DNA from: Pelargonium tetragonum
Taxonomy: Eukaryota > Streptophyta > Magnoliopsida > Geraniales > Geraniaceae
Assembly: GCA_036897445.1 (NCBI GenBank)
Contig: JAYMTL010000015.1
Location: forward strand, 62,001 to 126,000
Reading direction: 5' to 3'
DNA length: 64,000 bases
Each line of letters begins with the position of its first letter. Within the stretch, counting starts at the first letter, position 1. Below, in pieces: positions 1 through 14,629 of this stretch. Both the position numbers and the translations under genes were made by a program. The notes beneath the pieces were generated by a model. The model was not told the DNA's origin. It searched no databases and worked only from the letters and a program-made list of their open reading frames with translations.

Positions 1-629
1 TTTTAAAGGAGATTCCTCCATTTGGAGTTACTGACACCAGGGGTTAAAGCCTTGGAGATATAGATTATACGCACTTACACAAGAGGAACACCAACAAAAA
101 TTTCTTCTTATTCGCTTTCTTATTCCTTTTTTATTGATATTGACTTACTTTCTACTCTACTTCTTGAGGGGAGTACTCTTCTTATAAGTCTTCATAGATC
201 CTGTTTCTTACGAGCTAGACAAAAAGCCCTATGTCTGGATACCTGTAGCTTTAATTAGTAGACCCCGCCTTTTTATTATTATTATAAAATCTCAATATTC
301 TAGATCCTTATAAAAAACTGACGTGGGAAAGTCTCGCTCGGAGCTTTTTTATCTTTTATAGGATCCGCTATCTGAAGTCTCTAAGTATTGTATATACTTA
401 ATTAATATCAGAACTAAAGAGAGCTCTAGGATGGGAAAAGCCTCAAATAACAAGGAGTACAAAACTGCTTTACTCAGGAGAGAACAAGTGCCAGAGTTAC
501 ACTTTTAAGGGCGCTCTTTGTATAAGAAAATAACAAGAACTTAGTTAGACTTTGGTTGTTAAGCAAGCAGGGAAGCATGCATTAAGAATCTAATGCTGAG
601 TTTGAATATAAGTCAAGAATAGATAGAAA

Positions 630-655
630 GAGCTAGAGAAGGTTAAGTTTTTGGT
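630..655 (+). repeat. 26-base dispersed repeat, copy A
   Basis: These 26 bases (starting GAGCTAGAGAAGG, ending TTTTTGGT) recur identically and in the same orientation at 13817-13842. Flanks differ on both sides. Short exact repeats of this kind are common recombination footprints in plant mitochondrial DNA. Confidence 0.85.
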
Positions 656-2724
656 ATATTGTTTGACAAAAAGTTTATTTAGCTTTATAATATCTTTCTT
701 TCTATTAGGATTTTCGCGGTAAAGCATTGCGTATCTTCTTCTTTTTTGCAACGAATTTAGAAGCCTCTTTTTTATAAGATAAAGCTAGGTTACTTAAGCA
801 CTTGTAAATTAAAAGACTCCCATATGAAGAGCGCTGCTATATTCTTTTAGGGGCGGTAATCCAATAGAAAGGAAAGTCCAAGAAGAACGAAACTTATAAA
901 GAAAATTTCCTTGTAAATGGATAACTAGAGTTGGTGAAATCCGTTTAGTAACTTTTACAAAGTACATTAAAAAAAATTCATGCGTTTTCCGTATATAAAA
1001 AGAATTATAAGAGTCTTGGTTATTGTAGTTAAGGTTCCCGGCAAGGTTTTAACTAGTCAATAGGAAGAAAATTATACTAGCTATTTGAAGCTCGTTCAGT
1101 AAGTTTCTTTTTATAAACTATTAAAATAATACTGTTGTGTGTTTTTCACTTTGCCATATTACTAAGGATAAGGAAATCCCCGTTAAAAGTTTAGTTGAAG
1201 AATTCCCATACCTGTTTTCTTAACTGCTTTACCTCGTATACACTTAGGGCGCCTCTCACCTCAATTATACCTTAAAATATAAGAAGCATGCTTTGTAAAT
1301 CCGTACCTAGACCCTTTTGGTGGTTTAAGTTCGCCGGGATATAAAAAAGAAAGGAGCCCTATTCACCTGTACTCAAGATTGTTAGTAACTAAAGACTCTG
1401 GCAGAGGAATCCAGCCATCAAATTCTCCTCAGGATGCTTTCTTTTTTGGCATCATACTCACGGGAGTGTCCCCTGTCAGTTCTTAAACCCAGGCATGACA
1501 CGCAAACCCAATTTTCCGTAGAATTAGTTTTCAACCCCAAAAGAATATTCTTAAGCGCCAGAGTCTTTCTCATCTAACCTAAAGGTAAGAGCGAGAAAAC
1601 TCCTTATATTATTATTAGATTCGTACAAGGCAGTTCCTTTATTCCTTTTATTTAAAATTTCGGGCTTGAGCCCTTATAGAATCCTATAATATTAAAAACT
1701 ACCTAAAGGAATTTAGCAGCAAAAGGCCCTTTAAAACGGAAAGCTAGTAGCAAGACCTAAACTATAGGATTTTTCCGAGCTTAGTTGTCGGCCAAGGCCT
1801 TAGATTCTTAACTAAACCCTCTCTTTGTAACTTGACCCGTTTGGGGAGTTTTCTATATTTTTACAAGCTTTAGTTATGCCTTAAATACAAATAGTAAAAA
1901 TTTATTAAGCTTGAGTATTTCAAAGAAATTCAGTGATTAAACTTAATGTAATAAGTATCTTATCCTAACCTAATAAAAGATAGGAATAAATAGAAAAGCC
2001 TTCTGGGTTTTGAAATAGGCTTGTATTATTCTAAATTTAGTAAAAAGCATTATCCGATATGAGGGACTACTTACCTTGTTCTAACTATAAAGGTTAAGAT
2101 TTTTATAGAATTTTTAGTACATGCTCGGTGTGCCTCTGTAGGATACAAGCTATACCCCTTTAAGTAAAAACATAATACCATTTAGACTCTGTTAACTCTA
2201 TTTATAGGTAAGGTTGAGGGCTACTCGACGTGCATGCCAAGGTTCAAAGTCTTAAGTATTGACAGTACAAAGCTTTTTATCTGGCCAACCCCTATAAGGT
2301 CAGAGAAGCAATTTAATAAAGGTTTCTCGTTTCTTAGCAAGTACTTAATTTAGACTCTATTTACTTTTATTGGATTATTAAAACGTTTGCTTAGTTAAGA
2401 GTACATTTCCTGCTACATAGTTTAGATCTTAAGATTACTTTATTAAAAAAGGATATAATTTAAATAAACAACAAGGGGTTTAAAGAGCCTGTTTCTACTA
2501 AAGCTCACTTCTAGTAGCTCAAACAAAAAATTTTTTAGGCGGACTTCTAATTCTAAAAGTTTCTTTATTTATATTATGATTGCGTTTAATCTTTACTAGG
2601 CTTGTAACAACTTGATAACGGACCATCTCTATGCTTTATGTAATTATCTTTCCTAGCTCTGTTTTCTCTTTAGTGTAATAATAAAACTAGAATCGTGTCT
2701 ATCTCATTTTATTACGGGACTGCC

Positions 2725-2741
2725 GGAGGTTCGACGCCTCT
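2725..2741 (+). other. isolated T-arm-like hairpin
   Basis: GGAGG pairs with CCTCT (one G-U) around the loop TTCGACG, the geometry of a tRNA T arm. The bases before it (CGGGACTGCC) faintly recall trnC. No acceptor or D arm can be found, so this is probably a chance hairpin. Confidence 0.12.
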
Positions 2742-5700
2742 AATTTAAAGCATGTATCACTTTTAAGGTTTATGAGGTATATTTTGTTCTAGTAAGCAAT
2801 AAAATTTTATATAAAGCTTGTTACAAAAAATTCTGATAGGGATTGTATCTTAAAAAAAACTTAAAGTTTCCTCATAAACAAAAGCAACAACCGTTAACAC
2901 TAAGAAAACTTAAGACTTTAACAAGTAAGTTGAAACTCATTATAATTAAGATAATACTAGTACAGATACGAAAAAAGAAAATAAAGAATAAGGTTAGCTA
3001 TGCTCTTGGACTAAGCGCTTAATAAACCCTTTGCTCTAAAAGGTAAGGAGTTCGGTTGCCGTCGTTTTTACACCAAATAAGTACAGTATATATACATGTT
3101 TATTTGTACACGGAATCCTTTTTGGATTGTAACACCAGTATAGGTATGTCTTAAGTATCTTATCTAAACAAAGAAACTCTTTTCAGTGTATAGAAATTCT
3201 AGGAGCAGCTAAAGTCTTATAAAGTAGTAGTAGAGAAAAGGCTTTATGCAAAGAAAGGAATTTAGACTGAATTTTTAGAGTTCCGCGGGTTCAAAAGCGA
3301 CTCTCTTAACTAAAGAATTGGTATAGCATTTTTAGATCTAGAGCTGCAGAAAGTGTCGAACTTATTTATAATTATTCTTTTTCAAGGTAATCTTTTAGAA
3401 AGGGGTCTTATTATCTCTAACTCTAATTGTAATTTGCCTCCTTGTGGAATAGGTAAATAAATTTCAGGGATCCTGACTTAGCTATCAATACTAAAGGGAA
3501 TACCCTATATAATATAAAGTTAACTACTTTATGGTGAGGGCTTAGTCTGTCAGTCCAGTATATCAAGTAAAGCGCTTAATTATAAACAGATAGCTAAGCT
3601 TTTCTGCTAGGCTAGTCAGTTAAAAGCATTTCCAAGGTACTAATTTCCTTTGGTATTTCTAACTATTTTAAATAAATCTAAAAACTAAGGTAACTCTAAT
3701 TATTGGTCTTCTGTTTCCAGTCTATCCGGTAGGTAGCCTTTAGCATTAGACTCTCTAATTCCGTAGATATTAATTAGTAAGAATTCCTGAAGCAAGTCAA
3801 TCTCGGTTTTTCTAATCTAAACTGTCTTGTCCTTATAGTAGTATCCAATAGAGAAGTAGTAACCTAAGTAAGGGTCCAAGGCTTATTTACCATTTTTATA
3901 AGTAAGGAATTAAATATGGAAAGGGTTAGAAGTTTTAAAGAGTCTTTTGGATGTTACAGGGTCTTTTTAAGCATTAACCGGATAGGAATTTATAAAGGAT
4001 ATTTTAGTTTCATAACAAGTTTTTTAATCATGAAAAATGTATAGTCAAACTAAAAGGAGCTTGGAAGGTTTAAACTTATAGGATAGACTCTTTATTCTTG
4101 GTTTTGGTAATTTGGATAACATAAACTTTGTTGTAGCTAAGCTCTTCTAACTTATACTTCTAAACGGGAATTGATAACAGAAAATGGTTGCTATTTGTTT
4201 TAGGAATCATCATTCTTTTTTTAGAAGTTCTGTTGATAATAAGTATAACTATTTTAGGAAAGAGTTCACAAAATTTTCGCTCTTGTCGAAGTGGAGCTTT
4301 AGGGAATTTGCTATGGCGGCCAGGGTTTGTGCTTTCCCAATCAAATGAGTTCCCGAACTTGTCCTAATAGATGTTTCAGGTTGTACTAACTTATTACCAA
4401 TTCGTTGTGGAACATAAACCAGATTATCTAGCTTGTAGCTTATTGAACTAGTTGATACTAGAATTTCTGTTGAGGGAACTCCCCGATCTAGAAAGGGGTT
4501 AGGCTGGTCTTGCAGAGTAAGGTTATCTTTTTTAAGAAAGGCTCTAATTATTAATTGGAGGTTTCATACTCTATAGTTGATGGAAAGCAGTGAAAGTTGC
4601 ATTTGCTGCTAAAGGATAAGAATTTCTTACTTTTCTAATTCTAATGGTATAGCCCCAGGTGTTTTTTGCTTCTAGCAGTTTTGACGTTGGAATATGTCCT
4701 TGTAAGACTATATATAAGCCAGCAAAGTCTATCCCTAGCTAGGATCTATAAAATTGACTCTTATAATATAAAGTATAAAGAAAGAGTAACACAAGAAGCT
4801 TTTATGAACTAAAACCTCCAGGATTTTCCTCTTTATCAAGGAGAGTCTATAGTATTTTATCTAAGCGATTTTATCTAATTTTAACTTAACTGCTTAACAG
4901 GACAATATCCATATACCTGAGAATCCTAAGCATCAACTTTAACTCTAAGAATAACTCCTTTTTTAATATTTAATACATAATAAAAAATTTCCACACAAGC
5001 GCGAGTTTAGGCAATTTCTACTTAAAGTACTTTACGAGATTGCCAAAAAGGGTTCGGTTATTGTAAAATTTGACACTAGCAACTTCCCCGGTCGAATAGG
5101 TTCCAAAAAGGAGTTGTACCGGGGAGACCCTATAAACCCTTTTTTCTTCCTTGAGATTAAGGTCTCAATTTTAAACGAAAATCCTAAGCATGTCCTAGAA
5201 GCATACTTGGAGCATAACTTGCATAACAGCGTGTAAAACGCGGCTTAACAAAATTGTATCTATCTACGAGACTATACTAATACTAACTCCCTTAAATAGG
5301 ATTTTATATTATTGAAATTCCTCCGGTCTTGACAGGTTAAAAAGAGCTAGTACCTCTACTTTAGTATATCAGGCAGGGGTTTCTTTTTTGAGGCAGGTAT
5401 CCTCGCTTCTATTCTAAGGAGGCGCTGAGATGAAACCCTTCTTTTTTGTCTTTCTTGGTATTTCCACTAGTCATTTTCATTTTGAAGCTAAAAGCTCTGG
5501 TTGGTTAATACAAGACTTTTGTTCTGCTTCTTTCATAACTTATGGCAAGAGCTCCCCAAATTTGGTTTTATAATAAAATAACAAAGGGAAGGCTGTAGAA
5601 AAGTGTCTAATCACACTTCCTTTATATATGGGACAAAATTGAACATCTGGAAGCTGTACCTAAAGGGATGTAAGAATTTTGAGGGGTAAAATGACAAGAA

Positions 5701-6829
5701 TCCAGTGCATCCGTTATAGAACATAGCAGCTTCATACTAAAAAACTAGGATCTCGGCTCGAAGCTTTCACGTTAAAATAAAGGCTTCCTAGTATTGGGGC
5801 GGGATCCAGAGGATATAAAAAGCAGGTGTTTTTCAATATAAAAAATTCAGAGTATAAAACCGAAAGAAACATCTTAACTCTGATTAGCCTTAAAGCAGGC
5901 TTTCTATTCTAATCTAAAAAGACGTTGTATTCTAAATCATTGTAGTTACTGGAGGTAGAGTCCCGATCTATTTATCTGACTCCTTTGCTGTTAATAAAGC
6001 TTGCTGGGTAATCTAGCGTGCGACTGACTCCTAAAATCTTTTTTTAGAGGAATTTCCCAATTCTACTTGTATTTATTATAAACCCAAAGCCTTATAAAAA
6101 GTAGATAAGCCCTCTTTTCATTTACCCTTTTTACACTAAATAATTTAGGATTGAAATTTGACTTGCCCGTTTACAACAAAAATTTCACAGTAGTAGCCAG
6201 AGCCCTTATAAAATTAAATAAAGGAGTACTTGTATCATAAAAAGCGGACTGCCCCCAAGGTTTCCTTTTTAATCTCACTAAGCGCGAACACTCAAAAATG
6301 AAAAGGACGTAACAACTCACTTTTTCAGGAATTCGGGTTATCCACTTCTTCTTGTGTTATACCAAAAGTTAGACTTATATCTTCCTTAGTTTAGTATAGC
6401 GCAGGTATTTCCACATATATAAGTAACAAAATGAAAATCTAGAGCCCCCCGGCGTTAATGATAAATAACGAAGCCCTGCGGAAAAGTAATAGAAATAGCA
6501 TTCTTTGCTAGAAACTTTAATTCCTTACTTACCGCGCTTGAGACCGCAAACCCATGAGTTTCGAATCGTGTTAGCTATTCAACCTGCCATAGAATACCGT
6601 AACGCAGCCTCCTTTCTCATCTTATTAGTCAAAGCTTTTCTTCTTGTAAGAGCCTGCCCGACTCTTATAAGATAAGACTGAGAGCTGCTCTTTTTACTCT
6701 TTCCAAATCCTTCCTTTTTACAAGACAATAAGTACATTTGGTACAGTCTAGCTCCTTAAAGCCCCCTAAGAATAGTTAAGAAGTTTAAAGCAGTAACTAC
6801 AAAAGCAAAAGAGTTATTTCCCCTAGACT

Positions 6830-7130
6830 AAAATATCTATACTTATACAGAATACTAATGGATTACTATGGATATACTCTAACTTATAAGTAACTACTAC
6901 TTACTATAACTAAGAATAATATAGAAGATAAGAGAAAAGAAGAATACACTAACTGAATGTAGGGTGGAAGGGAAGCCTAAGGGGAAGGGTCTAACTGCTA
7001 GGAGGAGTTAACAACTAAGACACTATAATAACTCTATTCCTATAAAGAGACAATACTACTAAGGAATACAATAACTATAAAAATATAAGAAGTATAAGCT
7101 ACGGTAAGACAAAGAATAGGCAAATAAAAA
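6830..7130. other. TA/CTA-rich low-complexity block
   Basis: This stretch is dominated by short words such as ACTA, CTATA and AATA, interrupted by a purine-rich piece at about 6958-7000 (AGGGTGGAAGGGAAGCC). It resembles 16430-17350 and 32980-33280 in texture and, on the other strand, 27640-28120. No gene is present. Confidence 0.45.
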
Positions 7131-7139
7131 TACAAAATG

Positions 7140-10100
7140 AAGTTACTATACGGGGATAAGGAAAGTCTAGTTTTCTAAGTGGTTAAGTTATAGGCCTTTT
7201 CTTTCTTAGATATGGTAAGGTTTTTAAAGAAAAGGTGCTTCAGAGCTCTCCTGTTAGGGGCTAGGCCTGCACTCTTCTGTTAGTATTCCTTGGTATTACT
7301 GTAGCTAGGATGGTATGGACTTCTTGTTAGGATTGTTAGGAGAGTAGTAGATTTTGACTAAATTTCTAGGATTTGTAGTGCGGAATCCTTTAGAGTAAGA
7401 AGGGCGTCCTTAGAATATAGAAACTTACAAATGTAACAGATTAAAGTCCCGATAAACTATCGATTTTCTATTTGTAAGGGTGAAACCTTAAAAGCAAAAC
7501 TGTTACTAGCCAAGTTCTTAAAAACCAAGTTAAAAGAGGTTGTTCACCTCAGGTAACTTTACCTACTAAAAAGTGAACTATCCAGCATATGGTACAAATC
7601 TTTAATTAATCTTTTTTTTCATACCTTACAGAGCCTGTATCTTCTTTAGAGCTATTTACTAAAAGCCTAGTACTTTATATAAGAGATAAGCTATTGCCTG
7701 GAAAAACCATATGTAAAAAAAGTCTATAGCTTAACCCACCCCCGAAAAAGGATTCTCTCTACTTTAAACCCTATTCCTATATAGGAACTCACTTCGATTC
7801 CATTTTCCTTATAAGAATGCCTTAGATTTGCTTGTGCAACAGGCAAGGAGAAACAAATTTCGCTCGATTCCATTTAACGGAATTTATTTACTAAAGTTTC
7901 ACTTCTTTTATTCCCTGTAACTTTGTTCTTAATCTTTACCTGTTTTCTTACCCATACTTATAACATACTATTCATAGCTTGTTTTTTATGAGTCTTACTC
8001 TTCTGGTTCCCCCTTGTCAAATCCCTTAATCCTTTATGGAATTTCCTAAGTAGCAACTCCATTTGGGATTTTAGAGAGCCCTAAAAAGAACTTTCCTGCT
8101 TCTCTAATTCTATATTCTTGACCTAAAAACGAAAATCTGAAGGAGACCCTACCCTATTATTTCCTTTTGTTCAAGTAAGAGGCTGCCCTTTCTATTTTAC
8201 AATTCCTCTTCTAGTTTTAACTTATAGCTTATAGATTGGGCAGTATGATATGAAGACTTGATTTGTGTTTCCCTTACTTACTATATATAAAATTTAAATT
8301 TTATATACATGCAGGAGAACTTCAAAAGACATATCTCTGTATAAAAGTACTACAAACCTAAGGCCATTTACGTGCAGTAAAACACTAGTGTACCCATCAG
8401 AATCCTCCCCGTTTTGTTCGATTTAAGACATTTTTAGAATCTCCTTAGAAAACTAACACCAAGCTCTTCCTTTTTTAATAATTACTTGTAAATACTTATT
8501 ACACTAGAGCAAGTAAATAAGAAACCGACTTCATTCAGAGCACTCCTACATATACATAGCTGTTTTAGTAATTGGAAACTGGGGAACAAGCAACTCCTTA
8601 GTTTTATTCCTAAGTGCCCCTTTTCTACTCATCTTGTATTTTGTACCATTTGTATTACTAAACTTCATAAAGAATTAAGGATTTCAAAGAAACTAACTTA
8701 CTTATTTAAACTAACAAAAACAAAAGGAAAGATTCAAATCGCTTAGATAAAGAAAATGAATAAACATCCCAAGGTCTCAAGTTAAAAAATCTCGAGGCTC
8801 TTGTAGGGGAGAGCGCCGTCTACTCTTTTTGGGGTTTTGGATGCTCAAGTTATAAAGATTTCGTCGGTTAAAGTCCTGCCAGTACGGAACAAAATTTCCT
8901 TTGTAAAGTAACGCAGTTTTGATACCGATTCTATGTAGCCCTAGTATAACTCAGAAGTTTTCCTTATATTATTGATTGGATGGGATTTTCAAAAAGTAAG
9001 GGATTTTTTTACATGGATCTCATGTTAAATATGGAGCTTGTAGTAATTTAGGATATAGGAATTTTTATAAGTGTTAAGTTTTTCTATAATCAGGTACTCG
9101 GAGTTAGTCTATGCGGGTTACTGTCATCGAGTAAAGGGATTCCCTTAAGTTAGCGTTCATATTATCTGTCTTAATAGTTATTCCTCACAACTAGATTTTT
9201 TTCTCGCTTCGTTTGTCCTAAAGCTATAACTTCTAGGAAGGGCCGTGCAAAAAGGCAATAAAATTTTGTGTCATTTTACAGCCATGCAAAGTGGTAAAAA
9301 TCAAAGTCTAAAGTATACTTTCGACTTAAAAAGAAAAGGTATTACCTGTCTCTAAGGGACCTTGGGCCTCTTGAATAGTCAAATGAAATAACTCGCGGAG
9401 TCAAATTCCCGTTTTAACTTAGAATTAGACAAGAAAATTCCACTAAGGGGACTAAAAAAAAGCTTCTTTATAAATTCATTAACTCAAAACAAGGAGAGCC
9501 CCCGCAAGTCTATCAGAGCTCGGATTTACCTCTATTGAAAAGTATGATAAAAGCCAGAAAGAATAGGGCAAACAAAGTACAAAGTGCGGTAATAGGGGTC
9601 TTTGTAGAAATGAGCACTTATTTCGCAAGGCAGACCTTATAATACATTCTAAACCCGTTTAGATACACACGAAATTGAGAATCTGATGGATATCTTAGGA
9701 TACTTAAATTTCCACAGTCTTTTTAGTTTTAGGAAGTGTTGCTCTAGTTTAAGGTTATTCGGCTCAGTATATTCTTTAAAGGGGGCCTTTTTGCTTTGCT
9801 GAAGGAGGTTTGTATATCCCGCTTTCTTTATAAGTGGTTACGCCCCAGAATTCACTAGGATTAAGGAGGCGCAGTGGAGAAGTAGGAGTTTTTCTTTTTG
9901 AGATAGAAATGAAATGAAACAAGGGCTTTAGTTAGTCTCTTCACTTTACTATTGCAAAGTTCTGGGAATACGAGAAAAAGGGAAGCTCTTATAAAATTAT
10001 ACCTAATTAGATTTTGGTCTATTAACAAGGAAGGGAATCCGGGAACTGGGAGTCTGTTTTCTTTCTCCATTCCACGCTTCCCAAATCCGTAAAACTAAAG

Positions 10101-13100
10101 CTAAAAATTTTAGTTACTACTTTCGCAATCAATTAAGTTAAAAGGGTTTCGGGAATTTAGAATTGTTCTGTTTCCTCGCTCTTTATAGAGTTCTTTAATT
10201 TCGTTTTGTAATTAAGTAGTAGTGGCTCTACACTTTTTGGATTCAAGAGGGGCTCTATTCCATACTATTTGAAAAGCTCTTCTGTACTGTTTTTATGAGC
10301 TTTTTGCTAAAGGAATTCCTTCTTTCTTTTCTCAGAAATTTAGGGGATATAGGATTTGAAACTTCTCCATACCCGGTAAGCTACCCTAGTCTAAAGCTTT
10401 TTTAAAAAACTCAAAAAGTTGAGTCGCAATTGGGAAATTTTTGAGGTTTCCAGCCCGGTCTACCTTTACCAAAGCACTTTTATTGACAAGAATTCCGGTT
10501 AATCATTAAGAGGAATCCCGAAATCCTGTATAACTACCCTGATTTATTTACTAAGAAGTACGCCAAGAGAGCTTCTATAACCTACTTTAATCTAGTAAGT
10601 CCTTAAGAAGACATAGAGTTGCGCTTTTAGTTTTTAGATATTCCCAATTTTCATAACTCGCTTATGTTTGTTATTTTTTGCGATCGGAAAGGGCTAAATC
10701 TACATTCCGGGTGCCCTAAAGTTTAATAGTTATGCCGGGAATCTCCTTTTACGTAAAATTCTTACTTTGTTCTTACTGACTTTTACCAGGATCAGGCTTT
10801 AATTTTAAGGGTTAGTCCTAATAAATTTGATATGACAAGTATCCCAAAAGCATAGCTATAGCCACCACTTAGAGTCTACTATCAGTCAGAAGGTTTAAGG
10901 TTTACAAAAATGAAAATATATACCAAAAAGAACGGAGGCTTCTCTTAGTTTTACCCGTTCACAAATAAGTTTAACTAAGCATCCCTATATATATTTTAGA
11001 AAGCGAGCGCTAAAAACCCATTTGTCATTATAAATCCCTTTTAGGTTTTTTACACTAGAAATTTGCCCCCTTTTTTTAAGTGTTCCAACAAAAGAAGATA
11101 TACTATTTGACTTAACAACCATCATGACTTTCGAGATAAAGAAATTCTAGGATGACCTATCAAGGAGTCCTGTATAGCTAAGTAAAATTAGAAGGTCAAA
11201 AGGCTCTTATCTGCTTAACTTAACTAGCACTTCTGAACCAATTCATACACAAGGCAATTTAAATATCTTTTTAGAAGTACTTAAGGTATAATAAAGGCTT
11301 AAAAAGACCCGTCTATATATTAATGTGAGGGTCTCAATATGCTCTTTGTAATTCTATTTCCATTAGGGGGCTCCGTCGGGTTTTGAAAGAAGTATGAAAA
11401 AAACTTTGGAAGAACCCTGGTGGACTCGTTTACTGCAGTTATTGGTAGTTATAAGCGGCTTTTTTCAAGCTCCCACCTAATGTTTTATGATAGCCGTTGC
11501 TTCGTTTTACTAATAGAAATTACGAATTACATCTCGGGGTGGGAAATACCACTTTAAGGTCCCTTATTTTAGTTTTAGCCAGGAAGGGTCCGGATAGACT
11601 AATAGGTGAACTGTATATGACAAAGTCTTTCCTATCTAGATAGAAAAATAGAGCTTAGGTCCTCGTGTAGCTTGGAAATTCATTGAAAATAAAGTTCTTT
11701 ACAACCACTAAGTTTAGATCAAAGCCTCTAGAAGTAGCTCTTTTAGATTTCACTAAGAACTTCATTTTAGTATATCGAGTAGAAATCTCTTAGAGACTTG
11801 AACCCCTTTAAAACCCACGAACTTCACTAAGCAGTATCCCTTTTCTTTCATTCCTAGAACCTCTAAAATAGCTAGACTCCTCTAATAACCCGTACCACTC
11901 AATCTTCTTGTTGATTGTAGCTACTACTCCCTTTATTATAGAAGAAGTATAATATACTGCTCTTTAGCCCTTCTTGTAAGTAATGCCTATTTTAGCTATA
12001 GTAAAAGTTTAGCAAGGCGCTTCGCACAGTGTCTTTCTCAAGGGGTTTGTGAGCTTACCAAAAAACAAGGGTTGTTTAAGTTTAATATAATACTTTAATT
12101 TGGGATCAGAGGCCCTAAAAAGACGAGACATCCTAATTTTAATAACTAGCTTTTATAGTTTATTTCTCCACATTTAGTTCTTTTAAAAGTTAGAGAAAAC
12201 CTCCCTGGAAAAAGAACCCCTTTATGGTAGATAACAGCGTGCGCTTTAAAAGAGTCTGGAATCGTTTAGATTTAAAGAAAATTCTAAATCTTCTTAACCG
12301 CCAGCTTTTTTGGGGCTTTAAACATAGCATAAAAACACGGACGCTGTAAGTTTCGAATCTGGTTAAATATGGAGGGATTTATCCGGTTTTTGATATCCTG
12401 TCTAAACGAAGGACTCGAGTTGTATACCCCTTGTTAAAAACTGAATTCAACTTAGGATTTTTAAAAGTGGAGCTCAAAGCTCCCAATGATATAAAATGAG
12501 GATAACACTTAATGAGGCCCGTGATCCTACTAAAATATTATAAACATGAAAAACTTGTGTTATTTTTCCACTTTTCACGAAATTCTTGCCTTTTCTTTAA
12601 AAAGCATTAACTAAAAAAAGCTTCACTTAAATTTCTTAGGGGTTTGAGACCAACCAAGCCTCTTGAGGAATTTAGTGTAGACCTTACTTTACTCGGAAAA
12701 TGCCTCTTATATCCCTATTTCCAGTTCCAGAACTGAAGAAAAAGGGGAATTCCTTTCCACCTTTAAGGAGCCTTTGTGACTTCCCTACCTTTAGTTAGAA
12801 TTTTGACTTGTCTGGATCAGGAAGACCTACCCCTAGCAACCTTAAAAAAGGAAACCTTTTACAACCTATTAAGAGACTCAGGTCTTTCCTATTAGATTCT
12901 GAGCTTCCCCTTTTTAAAGGGGCGTACACTCTTTCTTAGTTTACTTGGTATCCAAAGTTTTTAAGATATATAGATACTAGAAGTAAAGGATTTAACGAAA
13001 TTGTTGATATCGGGCTTTGGTCAAACAAAGAGGCGTCTAGGAGTTTCACAAATATACAAGTGAAGAGCAATAGCATGTCAAAGAGAGGTAAGATTCTTAA

Positions 13101-13640
13101 CTGGAGTTCCCTCTATAAAGTAAATGAGCTCTTAAAGAGTGTCTTTAGTTTAATGTACTACGAATATTAGCCGAGAATAAATAACGGGTATCCCTAGGAA
13201 TAATACGGGAATTTATGAATCGAGTGACAATAGATAAGAAGGTTTACCATACCTAATTTCACAATATAAAATAGAACTTAGCTAATATTTTGAGGGGTTA
13301 CCTACGAGTATAAATTTCACTTTATTTTGTTGAATAATAAGTTTTACGAAGTTACGAAGTTCAGTTGCCTAGTATTTGGTGCACTTTCCTACGGCATTTC
13401 ACTTTTTTCATATAAGTGTTAAAATTTTGACCGAGGCGCTTGCATATTTACTATTATAGTTATACCTAAAAAGGGGGCCCTTTCCTTCTCTATGGGCTCT
13501 TTACCGCAGGATTCAGAAAGGGGAGCTTGAAGTGACTATGGAAACAAAAGATAAAATGGAAAAATGAAACAGCACACAAAGGGTTAAAAGAGCTTTCCTT
13601 TTTTTCTGACTTGTAAAAGAGTTCCCTTAGTTGTTTATAA
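7140..13640. other. AT-rich gene desert
   Basis: No gene is recognised. It holds a 24-base perfect palindrome at 8284-8307 and a 69-codon minus-strand frame at 9861-10070 (ATG start) that matches nothing known and is probably chance. Texture is that of the general AT-rich spacer. Confidence 0.6.
8284..8307. repeat. 24-base perfect palindrome
   Basis: Twelve bases TATATAAAATTT are followed directly by their reverse complement. It is all A and T. It could form a cruciform or a stem in RNA, but no functional context is visible. Confidence 0.8.
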
Positions 13641-13816
13641 AGGAGTAAATTCCTTCTTCTGTTGCCAAGCTAAAGCTTGCCGAAGGTGTAGCTGAAGGGA
13701 AGGATAGTAAAGGTAGAAGAGGAAGGAGCTTTGAGGGATGCATGTTAGCAGGTAAGTGGGTGGTTAGGATCGAGCCTAAGAAGGAGTAGCTAGCATTACA
13801 GTTGCAGTTGGAGATC

Positions 13817-13842
13817 GAGCTAGAGAAGGTTAAGTTTTTGGT
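13817..13842 (+). repeat. 26-base dispersed repeat, copy B
   Basis: Identical to 630-655 in direct orientation. This copy sits inside the GC-richer island whose composition it matches, so it is probably the source copy. Confidence 0.85.
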
Positions 13843-14629
13843 TTCTATCTACTAAAGCGTTAAAGGAAGAAGGGTTTGGTTCTTTTAGAAGCTAGGAGGA
13901 GTTAGGTAAAGTTTATCTTGGATAGACATTGGTTTCATAAGCAGCAAGTGGTCATGGTTATAGCAGGCATTTAGAAGAAGAGAAGATATTAGAATTTCCT
14001 TGACTTTTGGCCACCTTTCTTTTAAAGCCTCTACTTTAGCTACACTTGCAAAGGAATGCTCTAACAAAGACAAGGATATTAGCAAACACATAAGACAGAA
14101 ACGGAAGCCTCTCCTCGGGCAGACAAGATAAACTCCCAAGTCATTTAATTATTTAATTAAGAAACTAGAGTGTGTTCCTTAGACTTAGCTTATCTTAGTT
14201 TTACAAAGAGCAAGTGAGTGGATAGTTAGCTCAAGAAGTAACCGAAAAGGACTGCTTTCCCTCAAGAATCAGTTCCTCTAGCACCATCGACAGCAGATGG
14301 ACTGCATTCAACAGCGAGAGAGTTTCCATCCATCGACAACTGTCAACTTCTCTTGCACTTGCTATCGATAGTCGATACACCTGGACATCCCTTTAGCCAT
14401 TCATTCACAGGCTAACACCTTCCTAGAGACCTTCTATCAACTGCCATTCATTAGCTAGCATTCACTTGCTTAGATGGATTAGCAACACTTGCACCTGCTA
14501 ACTCGAACGGCCAGCCTGACTTAGCAGCACTTCCAAGGCTCAACTAATACTAGCTACACCTGCTTACCCGCTTAGACATGATTAAGAGAGTACTTTAGTA
14601 CTTTCCGACACCTTATAGAGCAGAAGACC

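Larger units (their letters stand above)
1..6829. other. AT-rich gene desert
   Basis: No gene is recognised in this stretch. It is AT-rich with frequent A or T runs next to GGG or CCC clusters. One copy of a 26-base dispersed repeat lies at 630-655. A T-arm-like hairpin (GGAGG, loop TTCGACG, CCTCT) lies at 2725-2741 without a surrounding cloverleaf. No open frame reaches 60 codons. Confidence 0.6.
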
